NCBI GenBank assembly: GCA_012862575.1
Contig: BLSF01000018.1
Span: 253,680 to 317,679 of the forward strand
Source: Parietichytrium sp. I65-24A
Taxonomy: Eukaryota; Sar; Bigyra; Thraustochytrida; Thraustochytriidae
Reading direction: 5' to 3'
Length of the DNA stretch: 64,000 nt
A program made the position numbers and the translations under genes. The notes under the pieces were generated by a model that had not been told where the DNA came from, did not search any database, and saw nothing but the letters and a program-made list of their open reading frames with translations. This document shows positions 20,701 through 29,962 of this stretch, in pieces (the stretch's first letter is position 1; the number at the start of each line of letters is the position of its first letter).

Positions 20701-22204
20701 CAATAAAGGGCAGCCCATTCACCGACCCGCCGCCATTGGTCTCGTCCAGACTAGAGTTGATACGATTCACGATGTAGTCGAAGAGGTGACTATACAAACC
20801 TTTGGCGACTGCGTCGCGAGCAAAAGAGGCCGCTGCTGCGTTCCGGTGCACAATGATTTCCCCTTCGCGGGTCTGGATTTTGCGGTGGAGAAGAAGCTCT
20901 TCCAAGCCTTCGACTGATATCTCCAGCATCGTGGCCGCACACTCGATAGGGTCGTATCCTTCCTCGAGTTCTAACGGCCTTGCAAGGTCGCCTTCATTCG
21001 AGTCCTCGTCTTCGAAGCCAGCGTTTCCAAGATGCAGAATTCCACTAAGGATGCAATAAACGTGCTTGATCTCTTTCTCGGACATTCCCATCTCCTTCAT
21101 CGCGGCTTCCAGTTTTCCAAACTGCGCTTTGTCCTCTTTTAAGATCTCCTCTTTGGTAGACGACGCGGAACAGCTGTGCGTCTGTGGTGAGTTGAGAGCA
21201 GAGAGATAACGCCAGCCAATTTTGTTCACCCTGTTCATCAGGAGGTCCTTCTTCAGCGAATCGCTTGCACCGCTGAGCAGCTGGTAAAAGACGTGGTAGT
21301 TGCGTTCTCCCTTTTCGTGCAGGGAGACTCTCGACCGCTCCAGGAGGTACGTCTGCACGCTCGCTGCGCAAATCTTGAAAGCTGCGGGCTCGCCAAACTT
21401 GGTCTCTACCTGCTTGAAGTGAAGAGACATCAGTTTTCCAAATCTGCTCGAGTTGTTGTTTCGCAACGTTTTGGCGTTCCCAAAGCTCTCCGTAATCTCG
21501 TTACTTTGCAACAGACGGTTGTCAATGGTGTGCAGCTTGTCTGACTTGGTCTGCCCCGAGCAGCGCTGAACCAAGTGCTGCAAAACCCTCTTGGATGCTT
21601 CCGTCTTCCCTGCGCCAGACTCTCCCGACGCAACGATCGATTGGTTGACAATTGCGTCTTTCTCTTGCTTCCTATTCTTGTCCCCCGCGAACGTCATTTG
21701 CTGGTATGCATACTCTGCGATGGCGAACGGGTGCGGGTGTTTTGTGGCGCCTCGAGTCCCGAGTGCGCCCTTTGGAGGTGGGATCTCCTTGAGCGGATTG
21801 ACGCTCACGAGGACATTTCCCATGAACGTATATGGCTCGTCGCGGTAAGACCGCTGCTCCAAGTTCTCCAAGATGCACGCTTCATTGATGTGCCGCAGCG
21901 ACGTCATATCCGCTTCCGCGCTATCATTCGTATTCCGCGGCAGCACACTTTGCTTTCTCAGATCCACCTGCTCTGGTCTCCTTCCTTCCACCTTGATGGT
22001 CAGAAACAACCCTCCCTGGCTTAACACCACGCATTTACGGTACACATCATCGTCCGCGGAGCTCACCCAGGCTGGCTCATCGTCACTGAACGAGTACACC
22101 GTCGCCTCTTCATTCTGACTCTGACTCTGACTCTGTCCTGGCGCCGGCGGCGGGTCCTTGGCCCTTGTGTTCTGGCGACTCAGTCGCTTGCTGAGTCTCC
22201 GCAT
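17735..22204 (-). CDS. Unconventional myosin heavy chain with a zinc-ribbon-bearing tail
   Basis: 1489 residues, single exon, from ATG 22204. After a basic, Ser/Gln-rich N-terminus (a SQSQSQ microsatellite) comes a complete motor (about 95-830): P-loop GESGAGKT (194-201), switch I NNNSSRFGK, switch II DIFGFESF, actin-binding FIRCVKPNE and a converter ending in FFRAG. IQ-like basic helices follow (about 860-960), then acidic and coiled segments with a long run of Glu/Asp. Near residues 1233-1252 lies CPTC...CAKC, a four-Cys zinc ribbon. The last 240 residues are novel to me, with a YTRWLIQLTSSEVKALSD segment. It is presumably an actin-based transport motor. The zinc ribbon may bind cargo (inference). 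The class cannot be fixed without a tree. Confidence 0.92.
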   Translation of the reverse strand: MRRLSKRLSRQNTRAKDPPPAPGQSQSQSQNEEATVYSFSDDEPAWVSSADDDVYRKCVVLSQGGLFLTIKVEGRRPEQVDLRKQSVLPRNTNDSAEADMTSLRHINEACILENLEQRSYRDEPYTFMGNVLVSVNPLKEIPPPKGALGTRGATKHPHPFAIAEYAYQQMTFAGDKNRKQEKDAIVNQSIVASGESGAGKTEASKRVLQHLVQRCSGQTKSDKLHTIDNRLLQSNEITESFGNAKTLRNNNSSRFGKLMSLHFKQVETKFGEPAAFKICAASVQTYLLERSRVSLHEKGERNYHVFYQLLSGASDSLKKDLLMNRVNKIGWRYLSALNSPQTHSCSASSTKEEILKEDKAQFGKLEAAMKEMGMSEKEIKHVYCILSGILHLGNAGFEDEDSNEGDLARPLELEEGYDPIECAATMLEISVEGLEELLLHRKIQTREGEIIVHRNAAAASFARDAVAKGLYSHLFDYIVNRINSSLDETNGGGSVNGLPFIGVLDIFGFESFKRNGFEQLLINFTNESLQSTFNRKVFEGELSLYEREGLLVDRSQMKVPPGNETTMTLLAGRLKNSNSGDLAREDKDAILVDIDLQCRELQPSDVKMLKLLHTKYDKHPNFIRPHPKDAHENFIIKHYAGTVTYTVGSFIEKNNDSLPTEVNNLFSSTGSPILGPVFKQLAAEQSAARGRPVHRSIVKQFRGQILSLLETLEGTACSFIRCVKPNESMQRGSKWFSRAYVAHQLKHLSIPQTALVLRSGFPTRMSYESLMETYMKILPESATKRFKKAKGDDSQSLMRKNKGFVQSLFYAFRVERSAYKLGHSKVFFRAGDIAVLDGILQKAESWGSLKKEREEIIERFRMYYIKLIGRRVITKMYCAARFLVILRDVRNGRAKRAAIIKLQSFARMVVAIRKLRNLKNRNKRTDSQEKAEAALKAVEEEEFQKLDRVLTIRRQATKSVKTRSSAVNSDDEDEESESDREEEESDIDDDDPEARTKRYVLDIEKRTEEATEKEVRRLEENGEEVDDDRREEIYQLFQAKYSREMARWEAMRVQTDQVRSTIQKSWQEFTAGLSEKATKFFSDVRDFFANGGAQKLGSDVREFTKDPKLGFEKLTAELRRRTTEMMNSPVMLWQQGNIERRVEELEKAEAESPHTLQRQQTITGTQLKLNKAEMNTPTESAREQMKQWPRLLEEGKLDPEDIKKLLEDMDRDIGRRSSRTFSERSESSPTETVVTCPTCQAERSTLEGAWCAKCHQPLFVLVKNQMKAFPPPSSTPTSWSGPGLQFRNGKFYINMSDKVKSEFSSSEFVENKILQFECAWERDQEESKKSSRKNKDALYTRWLIQLTSSEVKALSDLLIKQKKAVFKKLEAPTLGAVAAPEVPKKEGKGRVGKIKRLFRGSRKMSVLNTPRPKSMTAEMLLAQSLAGSKSGMENMVGTIQDWLEDVVTKAAQANPGTSKTNPVFDYGFDSAFNVKPNVKDAEQAFTAKR

Positions 22205-22501
22205 TTATCTACCAACTCTTTTTCCACACTTCCGCGCCTTGCAAGCTGCTGCAATTTACTAATTTGCCAATTTGACAAGTTGCACTCGAAATCTTTCCAC
22301 CGACTCGAGCGTCCAAAATTTGAATTGTCCCAATAGTCCCAAATCGCGAATTTTTGAATCGTTCTGAATTCTGAATTCTGCAACGCCTCTGTCACCGTAG
22401 CAGCTGCGCTCACTCGTCCTCGTCCTCGCCCGTGCGCAAGAACCCGAGAACCAATCCACTCGCCGCCTCTCGCGCCACGAGAACCCGGTTCCCTCTCTCC
22501 T

Positions 22502-22560
22502 CTCCTCTCTCTCTCTCTCTCTTTCTCTCTTTCTCACTTTGTCTTCCTCGCGCGCCTCCG

Positions 22561-22596
<36 letters not shown>

Positions 22597-22597
22597 C
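22502..22597. repeat. CT dinucleotide-rich tract
   Basis: Two long CT arrays upstream of the myosin gene, the second running into a GT run. Confidence 0.9.
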
Positions 22598-23110
22598 TCT
22601 CCTTGTACTACGAGTATCTAGCAGATACATAGCACCTCGTTCGTCTCTCGAGGTCTCTCTCTCTCTCTCCCTCCTGCGTTCTCCTCCTCTCTTGCCTCTT
22701 CCCGCCCTCTGTGCGAGCTGCTACTCGATTGAGTAGTTAATTGGATAGTGGTTCCGGGATGGGCTTTGCAGGTAGTAGGTGTGAGGAAGACTGTAGCAAT
22801 GTTTTGACCGGCGGTTTCTTATGGATTAGAGTAGGGGTAGTTAAGAGGCTGGGTTCTCACGGGCTGTTAGCCGGATATTATGGTTTAGAGTAGTGTTGGA
22901 GCGAATGATAGACGGGTGTGCGCTAGTCGTTTAAGCTGAATGGAAATATATCTAGTAGTAGTGGATATGTAAGACATAGGACTGTGGCGGCTAAGCGTAC
23001 AGTAGGAAAAGTGGGTTTGCCCTAAGAGTGCTGTCCGTGCGCGTGTTGTACGACACTCTACGTAGTGCAGTAAGTGCGGAGGGTGCGCGACAGGTCCAGA
23101 CTCCTCGGTT

Positions 23111-23188
23111 CCCGGGGGCAGAACCCGGGTGCTCCACATAATTTCACATGTGGAAACGCGGTGGGAGTGGGTTCTCGGGGGGAGAACC
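23111..23188. other. Cluster of three hairpins, possible structured RNA or regulatory DNA
   Basis: Three perfect inverted repeats lie within 78 bp: CCCGGG...CCCGGG (23111-23129, loop 7), TCCACA...TGTGGA (23133-23154, loop 10) and GGTTCTC...GAGAACC (23170-23188, loop 5). The region is GC-rich compared with its spacer and carries no coding-like frame. I cannot match it to a known RNA family. Confidence 0.3.
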
Positions 23189-24931
23189 GGCCTGGTTGGT
23201 GTGCGCAAGAGGGTTGGGAAAGGTGGCTTGGTCCGGTCAGGGAAAGACACACCACATCTTCGGGAGCACGTCAAGTGGAAGGCGCCGTTGATTCGCGCAG
23301 CGCAGGGCAGTCAAGTAGTACATGCAAGTGATAAGAGTGTCGTGAGGTTGGTAAACAGAAACAGACTGCCGATGCGAGAGATGCGAGGCACGAAAAAAAA
23401 GGAAAGAAAAGAAAAGAAACCTTCGACTAGCGATCTCGTTTTAGCTGACTTTTCGATCGTATTTGGGTCGTTCAACGAGCTCACAACTAAGTCACTCAGT
23501 ACTTAGCTCCGCAAATGTACTGGAACAACAAGTTTGAACGGCCTTGAACTTGAATGACTCTGCGAACGCCAGCACTCAGAATTTGAGAAGTTGAGAATCC
23601 AGAACAGAACAAAAAGCAGCTGCACTCCAAGCCCGAAACGCCAGCTTTGCCTCAACCCTCGTTCTGAAACAAGTCGCACGATATACGAGAACTCACAGTC
23701 AATGAATTAACTAGTTCAGGTTGGCGAAGGATCGCACATGATCGCGCCCGAGCTGGCTCCCGGGCTACGCACAGCGATGACGCCGGTGCGAAAAGCTCCT
23801 GCTAGGCTTCTTTTTACCATCGATCGCTCCGCTTCATTCTTTTCCAGCACATGTATGGGCGAGCTACTGTCAAAAAAAAGAAAAGAACAGCCAACTTTAG
23901 TGCGGCGTGGCTTTTACACGTACCGGTACTGACAGTGAGTACACAGTCAATGATTGATTTGAGAAAGCTGTGAAATGCGATTTCTTCCATGCTCTCAGAG
24001 TTGCTCCGCATTCCGAGTTTTCGCGCTTTTGCTACCAGGTACCTACTGCTAGGCGTAGTGTCCTCGTGATCTGGTGACGGCTTCGTTTTAGAGAACAACG
24101 CAGAGAAAAATTGGAAAAGGCAAACCCTGCGAAATGCAGGCTTTTTCAGACTTCAAGCGGAGCTCTTCTTGACGTTCTCTTTTGTTCCTGGAGCTCGCCT
24201 GGTGGGTTCACGAACTGGATAGTTGTTCACTTGTGAAAGCTTCAGTGTTTTCACTGTTGCGGACGCTATGTGTGTACCGGAGGTGCAGGTCCTATGCAGG
24301 CTTTAGTGAATCCTTAAGCGTGAGATTGTGCGTGTGCCAGGCCGACAGGAATGGGCACAAGGCCAATTCATACAAGTCAAAACATCATGATTGGGTTCAT
24401 TAAAACAGTAACTTATGCACAAAGCTGTTGAAAACTACTCACTCACTCACCACTTACACTCGCAGTCGGGACAAGGGCAAGTTGGTTTTTAAAATGGACA
24501 GGAATCCAGCAGATGGAAAGAGAGGTCCTCTTGACGCTGATTAACGACAAGTACCTGGGCACACGTTCATTCCACCCGGATCAGACTGACGGCGTAAACC
24601 TGGGTGTTGAATTGACCATGAAATGCGGCGATGAGCCTGTGCCACTTTGTAGCGAAAGCATCGTTGTGTAGGATTCTCCTTGTCGCTACGCCGTAGAGTC
24701 AGTTTCCCGGGCGATAGGTCTGGGTTTGTTTCCCTCTCTCGCCCGTAATTAGAAACCGTGAAAGGGGCGGATTGGCAACTGCTCTCTCTCTGAGTGGCGA
24801 GTCTGGCGAGGACTGCACCCATCTACGGATACAATAGGCAAAGATTCTGCTGGGTTCAAGCAGACCCTCAACCACTTGACGCCTGACTCGACTCTCGAAG
24901 ACGACAACTTCCTTGCCTACAGCTTTGCGTC

Positions 24932-25623
24932 ATGAGGCTTTTCGCAGGCACCGCAATCGTGGCAGCTTGCTTGGGGGCGGCCCAGCAGGCAGATGCTGCG
25001 GCGACCATCTCAACGATGATCGTCGGCCAGCTCCAGGTCCTCCAGGTCACGGGTGCCAAGACCGACGTGGATGATGCTATTGGGGGCGCTTTGACCGCAT
25101 CGAAGAGGACCATGTACATGTTTGAGTACGACAAACCGGACACCATCAGCGACGAGGTTTGCGCAACGCCGAGCTACAGCGGAGGAGCGTGGCCTCTGAT
25201 TTACGTCGACACCGTGGAGCTTGGAACCGGAATCGACACCGGAAGGTGCTTGGCAAGCCAGTTGTCCGGAACAACTGAAAACATTCTGTGCTGCAAAATC
25301 AATGGATACGGCCTCATGCCAATGTATCAATATGTAGAAGTCCTTGATGAGTCGTCGTCCGTAGGTATTGGAAAAGGTGCATGTAAGTTCTTCAATTCGA
25401 CAAACTCTCGCTGTAAATGCTTCGACAGAAAACATTTTTACTGACCGTGCTCGGATCTGATGTGTGTCAACCTGCAGGGTGGTCACTTGATTCAAAAGGA
25501 GGCAGTCCTGCTCCTCTCTCAGAACCCACAGAGGGTCTCGGGCTCACAGTTTCCAGCGCGCATAACACAGTTCCGGGGGCTTTGGCAGCCCTTGTTTTCA
25601 GCATAGCCCGCGCAATGTACTAA
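24932..25623 (+). CDS. Secreted, probably GPI-anchored protein of unknown function
   Basis: Two exons: 24932-25382 and 25478-25623. The 95-nt intron has GTAAGT and CTGCAG ends and splits a Trp codon. The spliced protein has 198 residues. It begins with a clear signal peptide (MRLFAGTAIVAACLGAAQQADA), continues with a soluble domain holding about five Cys (two adjacent in ILCCKING), and ends in a Ser/Gly-rich spacer plus a hydrophobic tail (PGALAALVFSIARAMY). That tail is the arrangement of a GPI-anchor signal. Without splicing the protein would lose the tail, which supports the intron. An AATAAA overlaps the stop (25622-25627). No family recognised; a cell-surface role is inferred. Confidence 0.75.
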
Positions 25624-26459
25624 TAAATTCAAATTTGTCGGGCCGTGCTTCCGTTTGAGCAGTTACAACATTTAGTCTATCCCATGCCAATCATACATCT
25701 CTCTTTTGTTTTTCCAACGTGCACGTAAAAGAACGCGATCTTTTGAACAAGTTTTGCACCCCCACTCGGGCTCAGACTTGTTGCACATATTGGTACAATG
25801 CTGACTGCATCAGCGTCTATCAAGAGTCGTGAGTCTCACGAGCTTGGGCGCACCACGAAGAAGAAATTGTCGTGACGCAAACTTGACGCAAACGTTTTAT
25901 ACTTCTGTTCTACCGCGTTCCACCAACGAACTGATGGTGCAAATGACCTATGCTTTTAGCGATTCTCGAGGAATTCGTAGCCGTGACCACCGAGACCGAG
26001 ACTAATGCGCTTTTCTCACTTCCCAAAGACGTTGCTCCGCTCGACAATTTGAACCTCCCGAGATTCTGGCCCAAGATCTTCAACTAAAAGCTTGTTCACA
26101 GTCAATCACAGCCAGCCTTGCCTGACGTGGTGCAACGCATACTTCTCACTCTCTATAGCATTTAGGCTTCACGTGTTTGCGCAGAGTCACGAATGCTACC
26201 AAGTTCCAACCAACCTTTGCCTGTTAAGATCTGTTATTCGTTTCGCCCAGCTCGTCGCTGTTCCCGCTATGTCTCGCTAGCGTCACCTCTTGCCGAGTGC
26301 CACCTGAGTGCCTGTAACGTGCGTGGCAGCTGGCAAGACATTCAGGACATGATGAAAAAGGGCGAAAAGACAGGGCAAAACCGAATGGAGCAGGCTGTTG
26401 GAAGTTTGGCAGATCCTTGAGGTTACCGTGACCCGAAGCGCGGCTGATTTGCGCACAAA
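25624..26459. other. Intergenic spacer
   Basis: Contains the 3' flank of the GPI-protein gene and the promoter of the hydroxylase gene. I see no repeats or motifs of note and no gene. Confidence 0.6.
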
Positions 26460-27494
26460 ATGGAAGCGTTGAGGGTTGCCCAGAGTGGCGTGGAACATGC
26501 ATACGCGTGGGTCTTTGAGGACCTCTCCGGCGGAGAGCCCATGTACATGTTTGCCGTGGTGCTCAATGTTTGGGCGATGTTGGTCTTTTGGGGATTCGGA
26601 GGCATGTTCTCCGCGCTTGATCTTCTCAACCCGAAATGGGCTATGCCATACAAAATCCAGCCGGATAAGAACGTTCCCATCGACAAGGACAAGCTGTGGA
26701 AAGGACTCAAGAGAATTGCGTTCAATCAGTTTGTGGTGGCTTCCGTGTTCTCCTATGCGCTTGGATATCTCGTGATCAATGTGCGAGGGAACCCGTACAA
26801 ACCTTCAGAAATATACTGGGATCCAAAACGCCTATTGATGGATGTGGCATTAATCGCCATATGCGAGGAAATTGGATTCTTCTTCACCCACAAATGGTGT
26901 CACGAGTTCTCCTTTCTCTACAAGGTAAGTCGCGAAAGATCTAGTTTTGAAACGGTTCATCGCTGGAAAGCTGGTAGTGCTGACCGTTGCCGTATTCGCA
27001 GCACGTCCACAAAATCCATCATGAGTGGACAGCGCCGATCGCAATCACTGCAGTCTATGCGCACCCGTTTGAGCACATGATATGCAACCTTGCTCCGATA
27101 GCTATGGGCCCACTGGTGTCCGGATGTCATGTCTGGCTCATTTTTGCTTGGATCTACGTTGCAATCACCACCACGCTAATCTCGCATTCGGGCTACCACT
27201 TTCCATTTCTCTCTAGCCCAGAGAAGCACGGTAAGTTGAAGGCAAAAGGTGGCGAAAATTTTCTTTCATACATGAGTGAACCAAGCTGACTGATCCCATG
27301 TGCGTCCCTGTGAAGATTTTCATCACAAGGCGTTCAATGTCAACTACGGTGTCCTCGGTATTCTGGATTGGGTGTACGGGACAGACGCCAAATTCCGAAA
27401 AGACATATCCTTCCTCAGGCACAAGACATACTACACTTTACAACCCATCCGCGAACAGATTCCCGACGACATGAAGCCTTCCAAAGAAGAGTAA
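26460..27494 (+). CDS. FAXDC2: FAXDC2-like fatty acid hydroxylase / C-4 methylsterol oxidase
   Basis: Three exons: 26460-26924, 27002-27230 and 27316-27494, with phases consistent throughout, giving 290 residues. Three histidine boxes bind the di-iron centre: HKWCHE (end of exon 1), HKIHHEWTAPI (exon 2) and HDFHHKAFNVNYG (spanning the exon 2/3 junction), plus SHSGYHFPF. Hydrophobic segments lie at about 25-50, 85-105, 125-145 and 195-215. The stretch after box 2 (YAHPFEH, GPLVSG) and the end (GVLGILDWVYGTD) resemble animal FAXDC2 more than classical ERG25, as recalled from those families. These ER membrane enzymes oxidise sterol C-4 methyls or related lipids with O2. It converges on the QCR8 gene. 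Confidence 0.88.
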
Positions 27495-28015
27495 ATTGAA
27501 AGTCGGATTTTTTCGCAAGCTTTACAGAACAGTGAATTTGCTTTAGATAGAAGGTATTTTCTCTTTGCTAAATTATTCCGTCATCGGGAAGACATTGCTA
27601 CAGGATGAACCCGACCGGCCTTCACGAATTTGTTTTCAAAACATATTAATTTTAATTGTATATCTTCACACGAGCGTTTACTTTCTTTTCTTTCCTTAAA
27701 AAGCGCTTTGGGCACGAGGCAGAAAAAAAAGGTCACGGCAATCTATTTTTTATTACTTTTTTTTTGGAGTGGGTGTAAGTGACACTCACTGTCAAGGTCT
27801 CGTATGAGCAGGACAGAAGAGCGTGCAAACTTGACTAAATGATCGATCGTCCAACAATAGGTCGTACGCGAGGCAAGAGCAGAAAAGGCATGAGCGGCCC
27901 GAAGAGAGTTTAAAAAGGAAATCGTTACAGTGCGGCGAAAAAGCAAGCCTCCGCGCAAGACAAACGCATGCATGCATGCAGGCAGGCCCCGCCGCGCCTC
28001 ACTCCCTCTTGGCGC
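27495..28015. other. Intergenic spacer between convergent genes
   Basis: AT-rich 3' flanks. The inverted repeat TGACACTCACTGTCA (27780-27794) contains one of the recurring TGACAGTGA sites. A GCAT repeat lies at 27966-27980. No gene. Confidence 0.6.
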
Positions 28016-28282
28016 TTAATCCCTGTGCTTGCGGTTCTCGTTATCGTAGGTGGTGTCCGCCCATTTCACCACCGCCACCATGGTCAAAAACGGTGGAAGC
28101 ACGTCCCAGATGTTGTCCTCCACCTTGTGCTTGAACTTCTCCGGCCACTGCTTGAGCCACGGGGTCAAAAAGTCCTGTCTGTATGGCGACACAGTCCTGC
28201 TCACCATGCCATGTGTCGGCTTGTACTTCTTCCACCACTTGGTCAAAAAGATCGCCGCGGTCCTGTTTCCTGGAGGTGCCAT
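28016..28282 (-). CDS. QCR8: Cytochrome bc1 complex subunit 8 (QCR8/UQCRQ-like)
   Basis: 88 residues from ATG 28282. The open frame extends 17 codons further upstream, but the family length favours this start. The segment SPYRQDFLTPWLKQW, then a single hydrophobic span (VLPPFLTMVAVVKWADTTY) and a polar basic end with NENRKHRD match the layout of mitochondrial complex III subunit 8. That subunit has an N-terminal matrix segment, one transmembrane helix preceded by a Pro pair, and a short intermembrane tail. Its role is structural, supporting cytochrome b assembly. It is single-exon. The assignment rests on pattern resemblance of a short protein. Confidence 0.75.
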   Translation of the reverse strand: MAPPGNRTAAIFLTKWWKKYKPTHGMVSRTVSPYRQDFLTPWLKQWPEKFKHKVEDNIWDVLPPFLTMVAVVKWADTTYDNENRKHRD

Positions 28283-29329
28283 CTTGCTCTTCTTCAACCT
28301 TGCCTTGTGCAAACTCTCTTTCCAATACAACAATTCACTCCTGCTCTTCTGCTCTCCTGCTCAAAAGATCGCAAGATAATACAATCTGTGCCAACAGATC
28401 TTCACTCCTTCCGCATGCACCCTCCCTTCTCGTAAACCACTGCGCTTCTCCGCTCCTTTCTCGCGCGCTCTCTCCACCAAACAACACGCAATCCGCTTCC
28501 TATCGACAGGGTAAGACCTCCCACCGCTCTCGCGACTGGGTGACGTCAGCGTCCTCTACCTTTTACGCCGCCGGAGTGCCTACTGAGGGGGCTAGCAGTG
28601 CAGACGCACGGCGGCTTACATGATGACGCATGTTCGGTGGTTGGTGGTAGTAGGTTGGTATGGAGGTGATTAGGTAAGCAGGTTGGGCTAGGCGGAAGGT
28701 GCTGATGGCTGCCAGCAGGGGGGCGACCTGACTGAACCTAACCTGAGGAACGCAACTTGTATGTTCGTGAATGATCGCGAATGACTCATGAACAAAAAAC
28801 GGCTAGGTCGCACTTTTGCTATAGACAGAGAGACAGAGAGACAGAAAGAAAGAGTGAAATGAATGTATGGAACGAGCGAAGAGGCATCTCCATCTCCATC
28901 GCCAGTGACGGGATGAATGAAGATGATAGTCGAGACAAGATCTCTTTCGAAGAGCATTCAATGCGAAGAGAACTGGACTAACGCTTGAAACGCTGCAGAG
29001 GGTTCTCGCAGCAGATGAAAATTGAAGACGTTTGGTTGATTCGTCCCTTCGTAAATATGTGCTATGCTCCATCCAAGCGTCGTCATGCAGGCGGACCATG
29101 GGCGAGCCCGTTCTCAGGGACACTGCCACCGAAAACTGCGAAATTGTACTTGTAATTAGTATTTGCATTTGTAAAGAGGCGCAAAAGCGATGATGAAAGT
29201 GGTCAGTCAGCTCAGGGACCCTGATGCTTGTTGAGCCGCGCAAACACGAGCGAAAGAAAGGAGAAGAGTACCAGGTATGGACGAAAGTTACAAAAGAAAG
29301 AAGAAAAGAATGAATGCTTCAAGGTTTCA

Positions 29330-29364
<35 letters not shown>

Positions 29365-29962
29365 GTCAGCCGTCTTGTCTTGGACGCAGGGTAGGGCGAG
29401 CCAAGTAGGCTCTTTTTTACGACTTGCAATGGTGGTGCAATTGGGAGTGCCAAATGAGCGAAATGCTTCCTTCTTTCTTTCCTTCCTTCCTTCAAGCGCA
29501 TGCCATGCAAGGCGCAGAGTACGGAGGCCTACAGAGCCGCCTCTAGCCGCGCACGATTTGAGATGGTGTTGGCATAAATCTATATCGTTCAAAGCTGTCG
29601 CGTCGGAGAGTCTGCACATTCTGCACATTCTGCACAGCCTGCACCTGCCCACCAACCCTCGATCGATGCTCGCGAGTCGCTCGAGCTTTGAGCATCTCTT
29701 GTCTGACTTTTTGTTTCGTGTGCCCGCTTGAAGAAGAAAACACACAGAGAGTGAGAGAGGGAGTGAGAGGAGAGCGCTGTTGGAGTTTATACCTCGCGCG
29801 GAGGTAGTTTGCGCTGCTTCACTGACAGAGCAAGGGAGTCGACTTCTGTGGTGGGGCCAATTCGAGCGGACGCCGACCAGCGAGGTGCACGCACTCTCGA
29901 GCGCGGAGTTGGGGCTATTGAGAGGGCGTGAAGCTGTGTTTTTGGGGCCTCAAAGCTGAAGA
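28283..29962. other. Intergenic spacer
   Basis: Promoters of QCR8 (minus) and the ELMO gene (plus) should lie here. The stretch contains a CT array (29331-29361), TTCC repeats (29467-29495) and a small CTGCACATT repeat (29613-29640). No supported gene. Confidence 0.55.
29331..29361. repeat. CT dinucleotide array
   Basis: Uninterrupted CT repeat of about 15 units. Confidence 0.95.

Larger units (their letters stand above)
22205..24931. other. Long intergenic spacer
   Basis: From 22205 to 22740 the myosin 5' flank is CT-rich, with CT arrays at 22505-22536 and 22559-22597. From 23090 to 23190 lies a group of hairpins (separate entry). TACCGGTACT at 23921 is immediately followed by the recurring TGACAGTGA motif at 23930-23938. 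A hairpin CCTGC-GAAAT-GCAGG at 24126-24140 resembles a repeat at the right end of the window. I see no supported protein gene. Confidence 0.55.
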
